A stretch of DNA of 64,000 bases from Lunularia cruciata. Taxonomy: Eukaryota; Streptophyta; Marchantiopsida; Lunulariales; Lunulariaceae. The position numbers and the translations under genes were made by a program. Numbering within the stretch: the first letter of the stretch is position 1; each line of letters starts with the position of its first letter. Positions 12,042-24,200 of the stretch are shown in pieces. The notes beneath the pieces were generated by a model. It had not been told where the DNA came from and did no database searches. It was given only the letters and a program-made list of their open reading frames with translations. Location: positions 14,074,001 through 14,138,000 of the forward strand of contig OX419757.1 of the NCBI GenBank assembly GCA_948567375.1, read 5' to 3'.

Positions 12042-12450
12042 TGTAACAATATGGAGTTTAGCGATGAAGTTAGTCGGGCTTACGAAGTAGAGAATAAGAC
12101 AAAATAGCCTAGAATATTCTAGAAGCATCTAAGAAGCATCTTGGGAAGCTTCCCCACTAGTTAACTTGTGCCCTAAGCAGGTAGCTTCTAGAAGCTTCTA
12201 ACTAGCTTAGCTTGCATGCCAAGTAGACGGCTTCTAGAAGGAAGCTTCTTGAGAGGCTTCCTGGTTAACTTGGCTTGCACTCCAAGAAAGCGGCTCAAGG
12301 AAGCTTCTTGAGAAGCTTCAAGGATCTTGTATGCTACCTATAAATACCAAAGCCAAAGCTCATGTTAGGCATTTGGAGTTTTCACTCATTCAAGTGTCCC
12401 AATGTGAGTTTCCATTCTCCTATTTCTCTCCTCGATTTTGGTCTTTTACA
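12042..12450 (+). repeat. 5' LTR of element A
   Basis: 409 bp, TGTAAC...TTACA. It matches the 3' LTR at 17,911-18,333 almost throughout. The 3' copy is longer mainly because of one extra aaggaagcttctag unit. Substitutions between the two LTRs show that insertion is not recent. Confidence 0.93.
12112..12346 (+). promoter_or_regulatory. Heat-shock-element arrays and TATA box in the LTR
   Basis: The U3 part holds alternating GAA/TTC units with 2-bp spacing, the binding pattern of heat-shock factors. Perfect three-unit arrays are at 12,112-12,124 (GAATATTCTAGAA) and 12,186-12,198 (TTCTAGAAGCTTC). Further paired units are at 12,232-12,248 and 12,300-12,319. They lie 20 to 230 bp upstream of a TATAAATA box at 12,339-12,346. 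The 3' LTR repeats the layout and has a perfect four-unit array at 18,064-18,081 with its TATA box at 18,222-18,229. The units are seen; heat response is inferred. Confidence 0.7.
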
Positions 12451-12451
12451 T

Positions 12452-12463
12452 TGGTATTAGAGC
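12452..12463 (+). other. Primer-binding site of element A
   Basis: TGGTATTAGAGC directly after the LTR, one mismatch from the plant initiator-Met tRNA complement TGGTATCAGAGC. It would prime minus-strand DNA synthesis. Confidence 0.85.
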
Positions 12464-12721
12464 AGGAATGGGATGGATAGAATTTATGGACCACCAAATC
12501 CACTTCCGCCAAACCATTGGGACTTTCATGTCTAGATATTACCAAAGCATCGTTTCACACAATTCATCACCTCGCGCTTTGGGCAGGATTTTCTACATAT
12601 GATCACCGTGTCAGAGGAACCCTTGATACTTCTAGTTATAACTTATGGAGAACGGTGGATGTGTTGTATCTATGTGTTAATCAATTAGATAAATTGAGGG
12701 TAGTGGAATAGAGTAGTAGCA

Positions 12722-13591
12722 ATGGCGGCAATACCGGATGTTATCCTTGCAATGCAACAACAAATCGAGCATCTTACTTGATTGTTGGATGAACAAGACC
12801 AGCAACGATGAGAATAGATAAACAGAGCGCCAGTTCAAGATAGAGAAGATTGCATTTGATTTCCGAAACCCAAGGTGTTTGAAGGCAAGAATCTTCCAGG
12901 CACAGTGGAGAATTTTTTGTTTGACTGCAAACGTTACTTTGAAGCCACCACTCTCCAAGATGAGCGGAAACACATTCTCTTGGCTTCTAGCCAATTGGAT
13001 GGTGTGGCAAAACTTTGGTGATGATTCCGAGTAGAAAGAGCTGAATGACAAATTTTTACACCGATTATGATATGGGCAAAATTCAAGGATGCAATACTTG
13101 GTCGATTTCAAACTATAAATGCCACCCAAGCCGCACGAGATAAATTGGCAGAGTTGAGGCAGATTGGCTCAGTGAGAAGCTACATCACACAATTTTAGAA
13201 CATCATCATGTAAATTCCAGATATCCAAGAAGGTGAAGTTTTGGATCGATTTGTGCAAGGATTGAAGTCATGAACCAAATTGGAGGTGACCATGCGGGAG
13301 CCACAAAACGTAGAAGAAGCCATGCAATTGACTAAGCATTTTGATTCCTTGGTTGCAACAACTTGGTCTCGACCTTGACCTACACAAAGCCTACCAGTAT
13401 CATGAGTGGAAGAACCGGTACCAATGGAGATTGATGCTATCCAACGAAGACCACTTGGCACAGCAGATAGAGAAAGATTACGACAAAATGGAGGTTGCTT
13501 TTATTGTCGCCAAGTTGGACATCACATTGCTGAATGTCCACTTAGGAATGGGCGACCTCAACAAGTTGCCCAAATGGAGTTTGTGGAATAG
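12722..13591 (+). pseudogene. gag pseudogene of element A
   Basis: Starts at an ATG at 12,722 and keeps one main frame to a CCHC zinc knuckle at about 13,494-13,535 (CFYCRQVGHHIAEC), the RNA-binding end of Gag. The capsid-like region has the YFEATTLQDERKHILLAS segment. At least seven in-frame stops are present, several at codons where Arg or Trp is expected (for example LW followed by TGA near 13,018). The product would package element RNA in cytoplasmic particles; this copy cannot. Confidence 0.8.
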
Positions 13592-13647
13592 AATGATCAA
13601 GGAAACAAAAAATCCCAGTAGGAGATTTTGAGCCACCTATTGGGAGC

Positions 13648-14004
13648 TTGATTAGTTCCAATGGGATTGAAGGCTCGACCTATGCAAGTTTGCTTCATTT
13701 GCAAGGTACAATATCTAATCGGGATTGTAGGATTTTGGTTGATTTTGGAAGTTCAAAGAATTGCATGTCTATGCAAGTAGCAAAGGAATTGGGTATTCCT
13801 ATCAAGCTAGTGTTTGGAAGTAGGTTGATGATGGCGGATGGTAGAAAGGGTTCTGCATTCCGCACCTCACATCTTGTTACCTTCAAGATTGGGAAGGAGT
13901 ATTTGGAGTGTGTGAGGTTTGTAGTGGCACCTCTACACTATGATATCATTTTGGGTCTACCTTGGCTTGAACGTCATAAGGTTCAATTCGATTGGACCAG
14001 ATGA
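13648..14004 (+). pseudogene. Aspartic protease domain of element A
   Basis: A 118-codon open frame with the retropepsin layout. The active-site motif appears as DFGSSKN near 13,741 in place of the usual D-S/T-G-A/S, followed by a flap region and the closing IILGLPWLE segment near 13,948. It would cleave Gag-Pol. It lies in a different frame from gag and from RT, which here reflects decay rather than a demonstrated programmed shift. Confidence 0.8.
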
Positions 14005-14045
14005 CAAATTCAAGTACAACACCAAGGTAGAAATTTCTGATTAGG

Positions 14046-15876
14046 TTGTTTGGCACCCTGAGTAAGACGCCTAAGAATAGTCAGTCCCAAGATGGTAAGT
14101 TTGTTGAGAAGGTAGCCATGGAGCAAATCTGGAAGGGAAATGAGTCCCAAGATGGGAAGTTTGCTAAGAAGGCAACCATGGAGCAAGCTTGGAAGAGCAA
14201 TGGGTCCCTGGAAGGGAAGTTTGTTAATGAAGCGGCCATTGAGCAAGCTTTGGAGGAAGATAAGTCTGTATTTGCGGTGTGGATCAAGCCGATTGCACAA
14301 GAACAATCTGAGGAGGGCCAAGAGCCCCATCAAGCAATGGTTGATCGGATAGTTCAGGAGTTTGCAGATGTGTTTCCGGATGATCTGCCAAAGGGATTAC
14401 CCTCCGATCGAGGTATGCCCTTCAAGATCGAGTTATTACCAAGGAGTACTCCAGTGAGTAGACCAATCTATCGGCTCTCACCAAAGGAATTGGAGGAGTT
14501 GCAAACAACACTTACAGAGTTATTGGAGAAGGATTTCATATGACATAGTACCTCTCCTTGGGGAGCACCAGTACTATTTGTTCCAAAGAAGGATGGAGGA
14601 CTTCGTTTTTGTATTGATTACCGTGGACTCAATAAGAAAACCGTGAAGAATGCATATCCCTTGCCTTGGATCAATGACATGCTTGATCAACTAAGTGGAG
14701 CACGCTACTTTTCCAATCTGGATCTTTGTAGTGGCTATTGGCAAATTCCTATTGAAGGCGAGGACATGCAAAAGACTACTTTTTGCACCAGGTATAGACA
14801 TTTTGAGTGGAGAGTTCTACCTTTTGGACTCACTAATGCTCCAGCAATCTTCATGGATCAGATGCATTGGGTGTTGGAGGGATTATTGGATCGGTCCGTG
14901 GTGGTGTTCTTAGATGATATCTTAATCTATAGTAGGATAGAGGCAAAACATGTGAATCATGTGCAAGAAGTCCTAAGACGACTACAACAGTGGAAATTTT
15001 ATTGCAAAAAGTCAAAGTGTGCTTTTTGGCAAAAGGAGGTTACCTTCTTGGGTCATAAGATCTCATCAGAGGGGATCAAGATGGAAGAAAAGAAGATCAA
15101 GGCCATTACTGATTGGCCTACCCCGAAGGATGCTACAAAAGTACGAGCATTCTATGGATTGGCCAGTTTTTACCAACGGTTCATCCATTATTATGCTCAC
15201 GTGGCTGCACCATTGACTGACCTCTTGGGAAAGAACTCAAGCTTCCAGTGGACCACCAAGCATGAAGAAGCATTCCAGAAGTTAAAGCATATGGTGTCTT
15301 CAAGACCCATTCTTCAACTACCTTGTGTGGTTGATTTTGATGCATCTAACTTTGCAATTGCAGCTGTGTTGCAACAAGAATTTCCAAATGGACTACATCC
15401 TATTGCCTTTATGTCTCGCCGACTAAATACAACTGAAAGAAATTACTTTGCTCAAGATTGAAAACAACTTGCAATAGTATATGCCACCAAAGTATGGAGG
15501 CATTATCTCTTGGGGATACAAGTGATCATGCAAACTGATCACAAGCCATTGTTGCATACCTTACACTTGGAGCACATGAAGAGCCGGCATCATTGATGGG
15601 AAGAGCAAATCCAATTGTTTGACATCAAACTTGAGTACAAACCGGGTCGGTTCCATGTCATCCCTAATGCTCTATCACAACGACCTGATTTGAAGGCTCT
15701 TCCTCTCATCATGGTGGCAATTACAACGGTGTCCATTGACCCTAAGGTCCATAATGAGTTTCAATCAGCTCCACAACAAGATCCCTTCTTCCAAATGGTA
15801 CATGATCGTCTGACAACATGCGACAAGGAGTACAACACCTTCTCCTTCAAGGAAGGCCTTTTATTCCATGCAGACC
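14046..15876 (+). pseudogene. Reverse transcriptase and RNase H of element A, left part of integrase
   Basis: One frame from 14,046. RT motifs include FPDDLPKGLP, PVSRPIYRLSPKE, APVLFVPKKDGG, RFCIDYRGLNKKT and the catalytic FLDDILIYS near 14,907-14,933. RNase H follows, with VDFDASNFAIAAVLQQE and TDHKPLL. Stops at 14,541 (after KDFI, where Arg or Gln is expected), near 15,458 and near 15,595 break it. The RT catalytic aspartates are still present. The frame runs into the 5' part of integrase and is cut at 15,877 by the solo LTR. Confidence 0.88.
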
Positions 15877-16568
15877 TGTGAGCCGGCCTATCTCTCACTC
15901 AGGATGAACCTTTGATGGCTATTATGGTAGCGCAACATGGACTAAGAAGGCAAGGAACCCAAACTCCATCATACTCCTCCAAGGCTAACACTCCAAGACT
16001 CAAGACATTGCTCAATAGCAAACTCAATGAGAGAGAGATAGTTGCAAATGAAAGGATGATGAGTACCTCCTCATCCCTTGTTTATATACTTGTGAAATAG
16101 TTACTTACCAAAGTTACTAATCACCGTAGTAACTCAAGTAACTAGACTAAAAGTCAAGTAAAGTCAAAAAGTAGAAAAGAATATCCATTCACATGGGCAT
16201 ATTCCCTTAAGCATGTGGTCTTATCATGACCCAACCACTAAGTCAAGGATTCCTTCACATAGGCTATCCTTGGACTAAAGAAGAATCCAAAACAAAAAGG
16301 CTTGCGGGCCCAAGAGTTCTCAACTCTTTCCTCAAAGCCAAACAACTAGGAATAATACCAAGTCAACACATTAAAATCCAAAATAGTGGTGCTCATCTTT
16401 TCTACTTCCTCTAAAGTAAGGTCCCCTCTATCTTAGCTATGACTAAATTTAGCTAACCATGACTAATATAGAACCATCCTTTATCTCTATATAAATAATA
16501 TCTCTTAAATACTTGTAATACCAAGCTAAATATCACAATACCACACACATGCACAAATGGGTATTACA
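15877..16568 (+). repeat. Solo LTR, family S, inserted in element A
   Basis: 692 bp, TGTGAGCCGG...GGTATTACA, inserted in the integrase region of element A. The pentamer agacc flanks it (15,872-15,876 and 16,568-16,572, sharing the last A of the LTR). A TATATAAATA box lies at 16,488-16,497. A second copy at 58,046-58,730 shows the same ends. There is no internal coding region, so it is best read as a solo LTR left by recombination. Confidence 0.85.
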
Positions 16569-16572
16569 GACC

Positions 16573-17895
16573 AGATCTATGTTCCGGCCAAATGTGATCT
16601 TTGACTTGTGCGCCTTCAAGAAGCCCATGATTTACCAATAGTTGGTCACATGGGAGTGGACAAGACCTTGGGCACCCTCCAACGCCAATGGTGGTGGCCC
16701 AACATGACACAAGATGTTCAAGACTTTGTCCGATCATGTTAGAGTTGCCAACGTAACAAGGCCAGCAATCAAAAGCCAAGTGGACTCCTTCAACCACTTG
16801 CCATTCGCTCGTTGGGAGCATGTGAGCTTGGATCTCATCACATCCTTGCCAAGGACACACCGCAATCATGGTGTTTGTGGATAAGCTTAGTAAGCAAATC
16901 CACTTGGCACCAACCTATGATACCATGGATGCTCCAACCTTAGCGCAAATCTACTTCAACAATGTCTTCAAGCATCATGGGATGCCACATGTACTCATCT
17001 CCGACCGTGATCCTCGATTTACCGAGAAGTTTTGGCAAGCACTCTTCCAGATACTCGGCACCAAGCTTGCTTTGTCCACGGCCTATCATCCTCAAACTGA
17101 TGGACAAACCAAATGCACAAATCATACATTGGAGGATATGTTGTGGGCCTTTGTCAATGTCCACCATACCAACTGGGATGAATGTCTTGCAGCTGCAGAA
17201 TTTACCTACAACAATTCCAAATAGGCAAGCACCGGATTTTCTCCCTTCTTTCTCAATTTTAGCCCAGATCCGCTTGTTCCAGATTTTCTTCTTGCTCCCC
17301 CTCCCTCTCAGGTTCCTCATACTTCCACATTCTTGACCACTATATCCCAATCTCTCAACAAGCCAAGTCTCACCTCCTTGTTGCTCAGAATCGCCAAAAA
17401 CAATATGCGGACCACCATCGTCGTGATCTCACCTTTGAAATTGGTGATAAAGTCATGCTATCCTCTAGTAACCTCCCTCTCCCACTTGATACCCAAGTTC
17501 ATAAACTTGCTCTTAATTGGATAGGACCCTTTGATATCACCCACATTGTCTCTCCTATTGCTTATCAACTTGCCTTGCCTTATCACATGCGTATCCATCC
17601 TATCTTTCATGTTTCCAAGTTGAAACCCTTTGTTCCTAACCCCTCTTCCTTTTCCTCTTGAGTCCAACCTCCTCCTCTGCCTGTCCCTATCAATGATCAT
17701 GAGGAGTACAAAGTTGATCATATCCTTGCACGTCCCCATATTCAATGAGGCCGTCGCCAACATACGGAGTACAAGGTCCTTTGGAAAGGTTATCCTCTTC
17801 ATGATGCCACATGGGAACCTCTTCCCCACCTCCAGAATGCACAGATGGCCATCAAGGAATTTGAAGCTTCACTGGCGACGAGGACGTCACCAACT
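16573..17895 (+). pseudogene. Integrase and chromodomain of element A
   Basis: Resumes after the solo LTR. The zinc-binding HHCC part reads EAHDLPIVGHMGVDKT then C-x2-C, with the first Cys followed by a stop codon. The catalytic core reads WEHVSLDL, HVLISDRDPRF and AYHPQTDGQT. The expected third acidic residue after DGQT is Lys, so the DDE triad is broken. A frameshift lies near 16,860. The GPY/F module reads LNWIGPFDI near 17,515. A chromodomain follows at about 17,696-17,880, with EYKVDHILA and EYKVLWKGYPLHDATWEP. Chromodomains steer integration toward marked chromatin. Confidence 0.87.
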
Positions 17896-17910
17896 AGTGG
17901 CGGGAAAATA

Positions 17911-18333
17911 TGTAACAATATGGAGTTTAGCGACAAAGTTAGTCGGGCTTACGAAGTAGAGAATAAGACAAAATAACCTAGAATATTCTAGAAGCATCTA
18001 AAAAGATTCTTGGGAAGCTTCCCAACTAGTTAACTTGCACCCTAAGCAGGTAGCTTCTAGAAGGAAGCTTCTAGAAGCTTCTAACTAGCTTAGCTTGCAC
18101 GCCAAGTAGGCGGCTTCTAGAAGGAAGCTTCTTGAGAAGCTTCCTAGTTAACTTGGCTTGCACTCCAAGAAAGCGGCTCAAGGAAGCTTCTTGAGAAGTT
18201 TCAAGGGTCTTGTATGCTACCTATAAATACCAAAGCCAAAGCTCATGTTAGGCATTTGGAGTTTTCCCTCATTCAAGTGTCCCAACGTGAGTTTCCATTC
18301 TCCTATTTCTCTCCTCGGTTTTAGTCTTGTACA
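17911..18333 (+). repeat. 3' LTR of element A
   Basis: 423 bp, preceded by a short purine tract (ggcgggaaaa). It carries the heat-shock-element arrays described for the 5' LTR, with one additional unit block at 18,060-18,073. The catag duplication follows directly. Confidence 0.93.
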
Positions 18334-18338
18334 CATAG

Positions 18339-20189
18339 TGTACAAGCACTTAAAGATAAGGAGACAAAAATGCATATGCATAGTTTGAAAATATTTCTGA
18401 ACAAAGGCACACTTTATTATTGCTTAGTGCAAACATTACCAAACAGGATGGAGACTATCACATATTTGACTATTATGCCCTTTTCCTCTACATTTGCCAT
18501 AGGAAAGCTGATCTTCCAATGCTATTTCCTTATGACTTCAATTTTTGATTTTCTTGGATCTCTGATATTCAAGGGAGGACAAGTAAGATTTTCATGCACA
18601 TACATTTACAAGTCTACTGCAATAATAGATTTTTTTTTATGATTTTTTAAGCTTTGAAATCAAATAAGACAAGTGTCAAAAGTCAAAGTCAAAGGGTGGC
18701 TGGCATACTTTCTTTGCAGTTGCACATGCATGAATGCATTGAAAGCTAGGAAGCTTTACATGAACATGAATGTTCAGATATATTAACAACTAGAGATCCA
18801 CTACTGCTTTGATGCATTACTTCAGAGTTGTTAGGCCCAAGTTGAAACACTACACAAATGTATGCATCTTGAAAAGTCTATTGAATTTTTTATTGAACAT
18901 TTTTGGGCATCAAGCTCACTCTGCTAATTTTTGCTAGCTCTATGTGTCACTTGTGTATGAGCACACCATTTATAAGCACAACTTGCATAATTGTCTCAAG
19001 GGGCAAGCCTCCCTTGCTTCCAAGATCCAAGAGTTTGTAGGTTCAAACATATTTGATGTCAATATGCCAAATTGTGGAATTGGAGCATGGCTAAGTATCC
19101 AAGTTGGTAATGCTATTCTATGTAGATCCAAGGCAACATCCTTATTCATATATATAATTTGAGCCATTGATGCTTCAAATGCATTGACTATTACTGCTTT
19201 TGCAACTGCCTAAATCTTGCCACTAAAGTACAATTTACCTCAAATTGCTTGGTTAAAGTAAATTGTGAATAAATTATAGATCTTTTAAAGAAGGTCAAAG
19301 TGGAAAAGACATCCTTCCTTGAGGTGCTTAAAGTAAAGTATAAGCTCCAAGGCTCTCAAGACAAACCTCATACAAGAGAAAAGAGGCCATAGTGGAAAGA
19401 CATGCTTCCTTTAGAAGCCTAAAGTAAAGTTCTCTAAAACAACTTTACCCTAGTGCACAAAGTCTGATTTAGATCCTTTAAGCTCAATCAAATAGCCATA
19501 AAATTTAATCACGTACCTATACAATTTACTTTGATCATAATATTGGCTTGTTTAGAAGTTGGAGTCTTGGTAGAACTGCTCTACCTAATGTTGCTACTCA
19601 ATATAAGGTCCAATAAGGACCTATTAATAGTAAATTCTCATAGTAGTAGCAAGATGAACCAAAAAAAGCTTCACAAAATCCAAAAAGAAAGGAAAATGTC
19701 ACAAAAGCTTTCTGAATGTTAGATATAGGAGAAAGCACTACATAATAGACTTCAAAAACAATTAAAATTGCAAAAAAGAAATTCAAGATGGATCTTGAGA
19801 CAATATTTGACCTACACAAACAAGAGCTACGGGAAGAAACCAAGATAAAAGTTTAAATAGAGGAAGCAAACCTGATTGAAGAGCTTGGCACTAAACTAAT
19901 ATGCTTGGAAGAAAAGACTTGAAAGGATCTAGAGGAGAATTAAAAGTTACAAGAGCTATAGTTGCATGCATGCATGCATGAAGGAAATATACTTGTTTGA
20001 AATTTCCAAACATGGTAATTTGAAAGAAGAAATGCAATCACAATTGAAAGGATTGAAGTCAACAAGCGTGGAAGTTGAAACTAATGAGCATAATAGTGAA
20101 GTACTGTCAATGTCTCTTTTTTGGTACCAGCAACTAATTGCAACATCTACTAGAATTTGATCATAAGGAGAACCAAAACATAGAACTTG
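18339..20189. other. No gene recognised
   Basis: AT-rich flank of element A. An imperfect internal repeat is visible: the block gtggaaaagacatccttcc near 19,290 recurs as gtggaaagacatgcttcc near 19,391, each followed by a cctaaagtaaagt-like block. A GCAT microsatellite lies at 19,964-19,979. Short lysine-rich frames at 19,600-20,160 look like chance. Confidence 0.35.
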
Positions 20190-21210
20190 TTAGAGAATGG
20201 ATACATAAGCAAAATTAACTCTATAATAGCTTTGTGCAAACTTGATTGCTTTGCATTGCTTGTGTTTTGGCTCTAGAATCCCCCGTATCAACCAATGTAA
20301 TGAGCATACATTAAACAATAAGCCAATGGTTGCTTTGTAGTTCCATAACCTTTCATAATTGCTAATGATGGATATTGTCTCCAACTTCACAAATCCCATA
20401 GCTTTTGTAACAAGTGTACAAAACCATGTCCAATTCTTTGCATTCTAGACTAGTATTGTAGCAAATGCAATAAGAAGTAGCTGGCCTGCACCATCAAGAA
20501 CACTCATAGCAAGGTAAACACCTTTATATGTTTGTCTAGCATGGCATGGGTTGATTGTGTATAGAGGGCAAGAAAGCATACCACTTGAATCCAAAGGGCA
20601 AGATATATAAACACTCGCTTGAACTAGTTACTAGAATATACTTGAAAATTTACTACACTTCTTGAGTTTTCATTTTCAAGGCACCCAAGAGTGGAGGAGT
20701 TTTTTGGAAGTTATTGTGGTATTTGTCATCTAATCTTGTCTTGCACACTTCACTACTATGCCATGCAGCCATATATGATGTCTCTTCCAATAAATTAGAG
20801 CATGCGCAATTGATGATGTCTTTTGGCATTAACTTTTTAACATCACAAAAAAGTGGTATTGTAAATTCTGCTAAATTTCTTCCACATACTTGAAATGCTT
20901 TTATAAAAGTCAAGCAAGTTGCATCATGTGCAATAAATGAAAAAACATGTAATAGACCATCCTTTTGATGGTTGATAGACACTTGAAACTTGCATGTTGA
21001 GCTCTACTCTACTTCATGTTCAATATTGCTTGTTGGGCAGATAATGCAAAAGTTTTCTGGCTTATTGCTTACAAATTTATAAGGAGTTGACATAGCAATC
21101 AAGTAGTTTGAACATGTTACTTGTGCTTCTTCTATAGTACAAAAAATTAGTCCAACATGTAAGAGATAGGCCATGGTAAAACTAATAAATCTATTGCTGC
21201 ACATAGGAAA
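20190..21210 (-). pseudogene. Mutator-like (MULE) transposase remnant
   Basis: Reading leftward, the translation follows the plant MULE transposase plan. A zinc-finger-like N-terminal module contains VSINHQKDGLLHVFSF and HDATC. Then come MPKDIINCACSN and the helix YMAAWHSSEVCKTRLDDKY with a PPLLGALK end. The catalytic core follows, with YKGVYLAMSVLDGAGQLLLI and NWTWFCTLVTKA, and then a VCSLHWLIRG block. The order and spacing match the family. In-frame stops (for example a TAG before NAKNWTW near 20,445) inactivate it. Terminal inverted repeats were not found. Confidence 0.72.
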
Positions 21211-24200
21211 ACAAGGATGTTATGCTTGCAAGGTGAGCACAATGCCAGAGCTAGAAAATGTTACCTTATTTGTAATTAGTTTTCAAAAAGATGCTTGTAT
21301 CTGTAAACAATATCTCTCTTTGCAAATATTATAGATCTTTGTGCTTGCATTTGTAAATTCCCATAAGAAGAAGTGCCTATATCAGTAAATTGTACACTTG
21401 TTTGTAAATATTATAGATTTTTGTTGCCCATATTCATAAATACTCCTATAATTTACCACAATGCAATTTACATGGACCACAGTCAATTTGGATGTCATCA
21501 GCTAGACTAAGAGAATAACAATATCATGACTACCTATGGATAAAGTAAACCACAATCCATTTTACCTCTTTCTCTTGATTCAAAATTGCTATGAGGGTAA
21601 CCCTGAATTCAAGGGATAAGATATCATCAAATTGCAAACTTTATGTTCAAAGCATCAAACAGTTGAATCCATTGTTATGAATGGAAAGACAAAATTAGAA
21701 TATTGCTCAAATTATGTTAGTTATCTTAGTAGATATGAGGAATGAAAGTAGAAGAAGCTTTAAGTAAAAATGGGAGCTAGAACTCATTAAATGCATATGA
21801 AGTGCAGATGAAATGTAAACATCATATTTAGGACATGAGACCATAATCCGTTTGAAGAATAGGAATCTAGAACTCAATAAGTGCATGTGAAGTGCGGATG
21901 AAATGTAAACATGATAATGAGTGAATCAAGATGAGTAATAAAGCCATAAAGGAGATGAAGTGCATTTAACCAATCAAATATAAGGCTAAGCACAAAAAAT
22001 ATAAGTATTTCTTGGTTAAGCAATAGAGGATTGATATACATCATGTAATTTATAAGTGCTATGCAAAGCATGTAATAAAATAGAGGACCACTTGTAATTG
22101 AAGACAAACAAGCAAAACTTGACGGATTGAGTGAATTGAAAATGGGAGACCATGCATAAATCAAGTATAAGAACCATGAAAAAGATCAAGAAATGTGGAA
22201 TGGAGTAAAGTAGGAGAAGAAGAGATGATGTTTTGGCTAAGATGGAGCAAAACATCAAAGGTTTAGATAGAGTATATTGCAAAAAAATGCTTTAGGCACT
22301 TGAGTACTTAAATGCTAGACAATTGAAAGAAGCAAAAGGTGGCCATAATAAACCTCCATGAAAGCACATACATCTTCATCAGTGACAACATAGCTGAGCA
22401 AATGTCAGCACTCCTTGTATCAAGTTTCTGCTCAAAAACTCTTGAGTGCCAAGGCAAACTTGGTTGCTTCCAAAAATGCCACTTAGGGTGGTAATAATCT
22501 TACAAACCTCAAAGGCAACAATAGGAATAAGTACCAAATAATTAGCAAGCAAAGGAAGAAAAACATATTGTAAGTAGGAGAATGGAAGGGACTCAAGATA
22601 TACCTTGTTAATACCTAGAAGGAAAAATTTAATATTGAAAGCAAGCATAACCTAACCTAGCAAAATATACCCGATGATGCATATTAGAGAATAAGGAGGT
22701 AAATCTAGCAGAGAAATCAGCAATGAACCAATAATGAGCAAGTTAGAAGGAACAAGAATGAGCCAATTGTTTGAGACACATAGAACCAATAATGAGCAAG
22801 TCTGTAGGTACAAGAAGGAGCAGGTCATTTGACACTTAAATGGAAAATATAAGGTGGAGAGTAAGGAAGCACAAACAACAATCAAAGGTGGAACAAACAA
22901 TATCCAAAGAGGGGAAGGGAGAGAGGAAGGAGAAGGGCAGGACAGGACAGAGAAGGGGGAGGGGGTTTTGAGAGAAGTGCCTTGGGTGCTTTGAAGGGCC
23001 TCAGATACTTTGAAGGAGAGGAGCTATCAAGCAATGTGGGTCCATGTGTCAAAAAATTAACAAAAGAGTACAAGTACTTGTTTACTTTACTACTCCTTTA
23101 CTTTACAACTTTACTACTTTTGTTTTACTTTACAAGGACATCTCCTTAAGTTCCACCTAAGGAGCAAGAATAGAAATAAGTACAATAAATCAAACTGCCA
23201 ACGAGCAAAGGAAGAATCTAAAATAAATGAGCAGGACAATGGAATGGAATCAAGACCTACCTTGTTAATACCTGAAAGGGAACATTATTAGTACAAAAAG
23301 CAAGAAAAACATAGCAAAGTTACCCAATGCTGCATTCTAAAGTATAAGATAGTAAAACTAGTAAGAAGAGAGATCATCAAAGAACAAGAAAGATCAATAA
23401 AGAATAAAATAGTGCAAGAAATATGAGACAATTGAGAGAGGTAATTTATATACTGATGATGTGATGAAGAAAGGCTATATTAAAAATGTGAAAGAGGCAT
23501 TAGGCTGTATGTGTCCCATGCAGTAATGGGGAAAGAATGAGCAGTAACAAGGACATAATGTAGAACTTGTTATTGGGAAGTTGACAATAACATGAATGGT
23601 TAAGTAGAAGTGTGGAATGTGTGATTGGAAAGTGGGTAATTAGTTGTTGGTATAACAAGAAACAACCAACTATCTCTTAATCGATAGTGCAGTTATGTGT
23701 TTTTATTGTTAGGGAGATGGGATGGTGCAAGAAAACTAAGATGATCCAAAAAAGAATGTATAATAAAACTTGCTTAAGTGTGATGTCTTGGAGTAGTCTA
23801 GTTATTTGGATTATTGGATAAGTGCATTTTGATGAATATTTGGTTCAAATACAACCACCAAACTAGAACTTATAACATCAACATTGTAAAACAAGTTCAA
23901 GTCACTAATAGCATTGCAATTACATAACCTATACATTTAACAACAAGTGAAAATTTGAATTTATCCTTTTCTTTTTAGCCAAAACTGGATTTTTTTGGAA
24001 ATAATTTCTTCTAAAGTACATTATTGTATTGTATTGCACATCTTGCTAAAAAGTTCTATGAGGTTACTAACTTAGTTGTAGTTAAAGCAAGATTTCACTT
24101 TTTTCAAATGTACATAGAAGTGTTCAGAACTATCATGAAATTGATGCATATTAATTATAAAGTACAAGGAGCACTAAAATGAAAGCACTATGTGACTTTC

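Larger units (their letters stand above)
12042..18333 (+). mobile_element. Ty3/gypsy chromovirus A, complete structure, TSD catag
   Basis: A full LTR retrotransposon: 5' LTR 12,042-12,450, primer-binding site, gag, protease, RT, RNase H, integrase, chromodomain, purine tract and 3' LTR 17,911-18,333. The 5-bp target duplication catag lies at 12,037-12,041 and 18,334-18,338. Both LTRs begin TG and end CA. The chromodomain at the end of pol places it among chromoviruses. All coding parts are mutated. Integrase is interrupted by a 692-bp solo LTR of another family (15,877-16,568). A degenerate relative is element G at 55.3-64 kb. Confidence 0.92.

Noticed and set aside
12181-12320. Repeated aagcttc units as a CRISPR-like or satellite array
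   Set aside because: The units are short, unevenly spaced and inside an LTR promoter; the GAA/TTC alternation explains them as heat-shock elements.
20190-21210. Host FAR1/FHY3-type domesticated transposase
   Set aside because: The MULE frame is interrupted by stops and is not conserved enough to be a domesticated gene.
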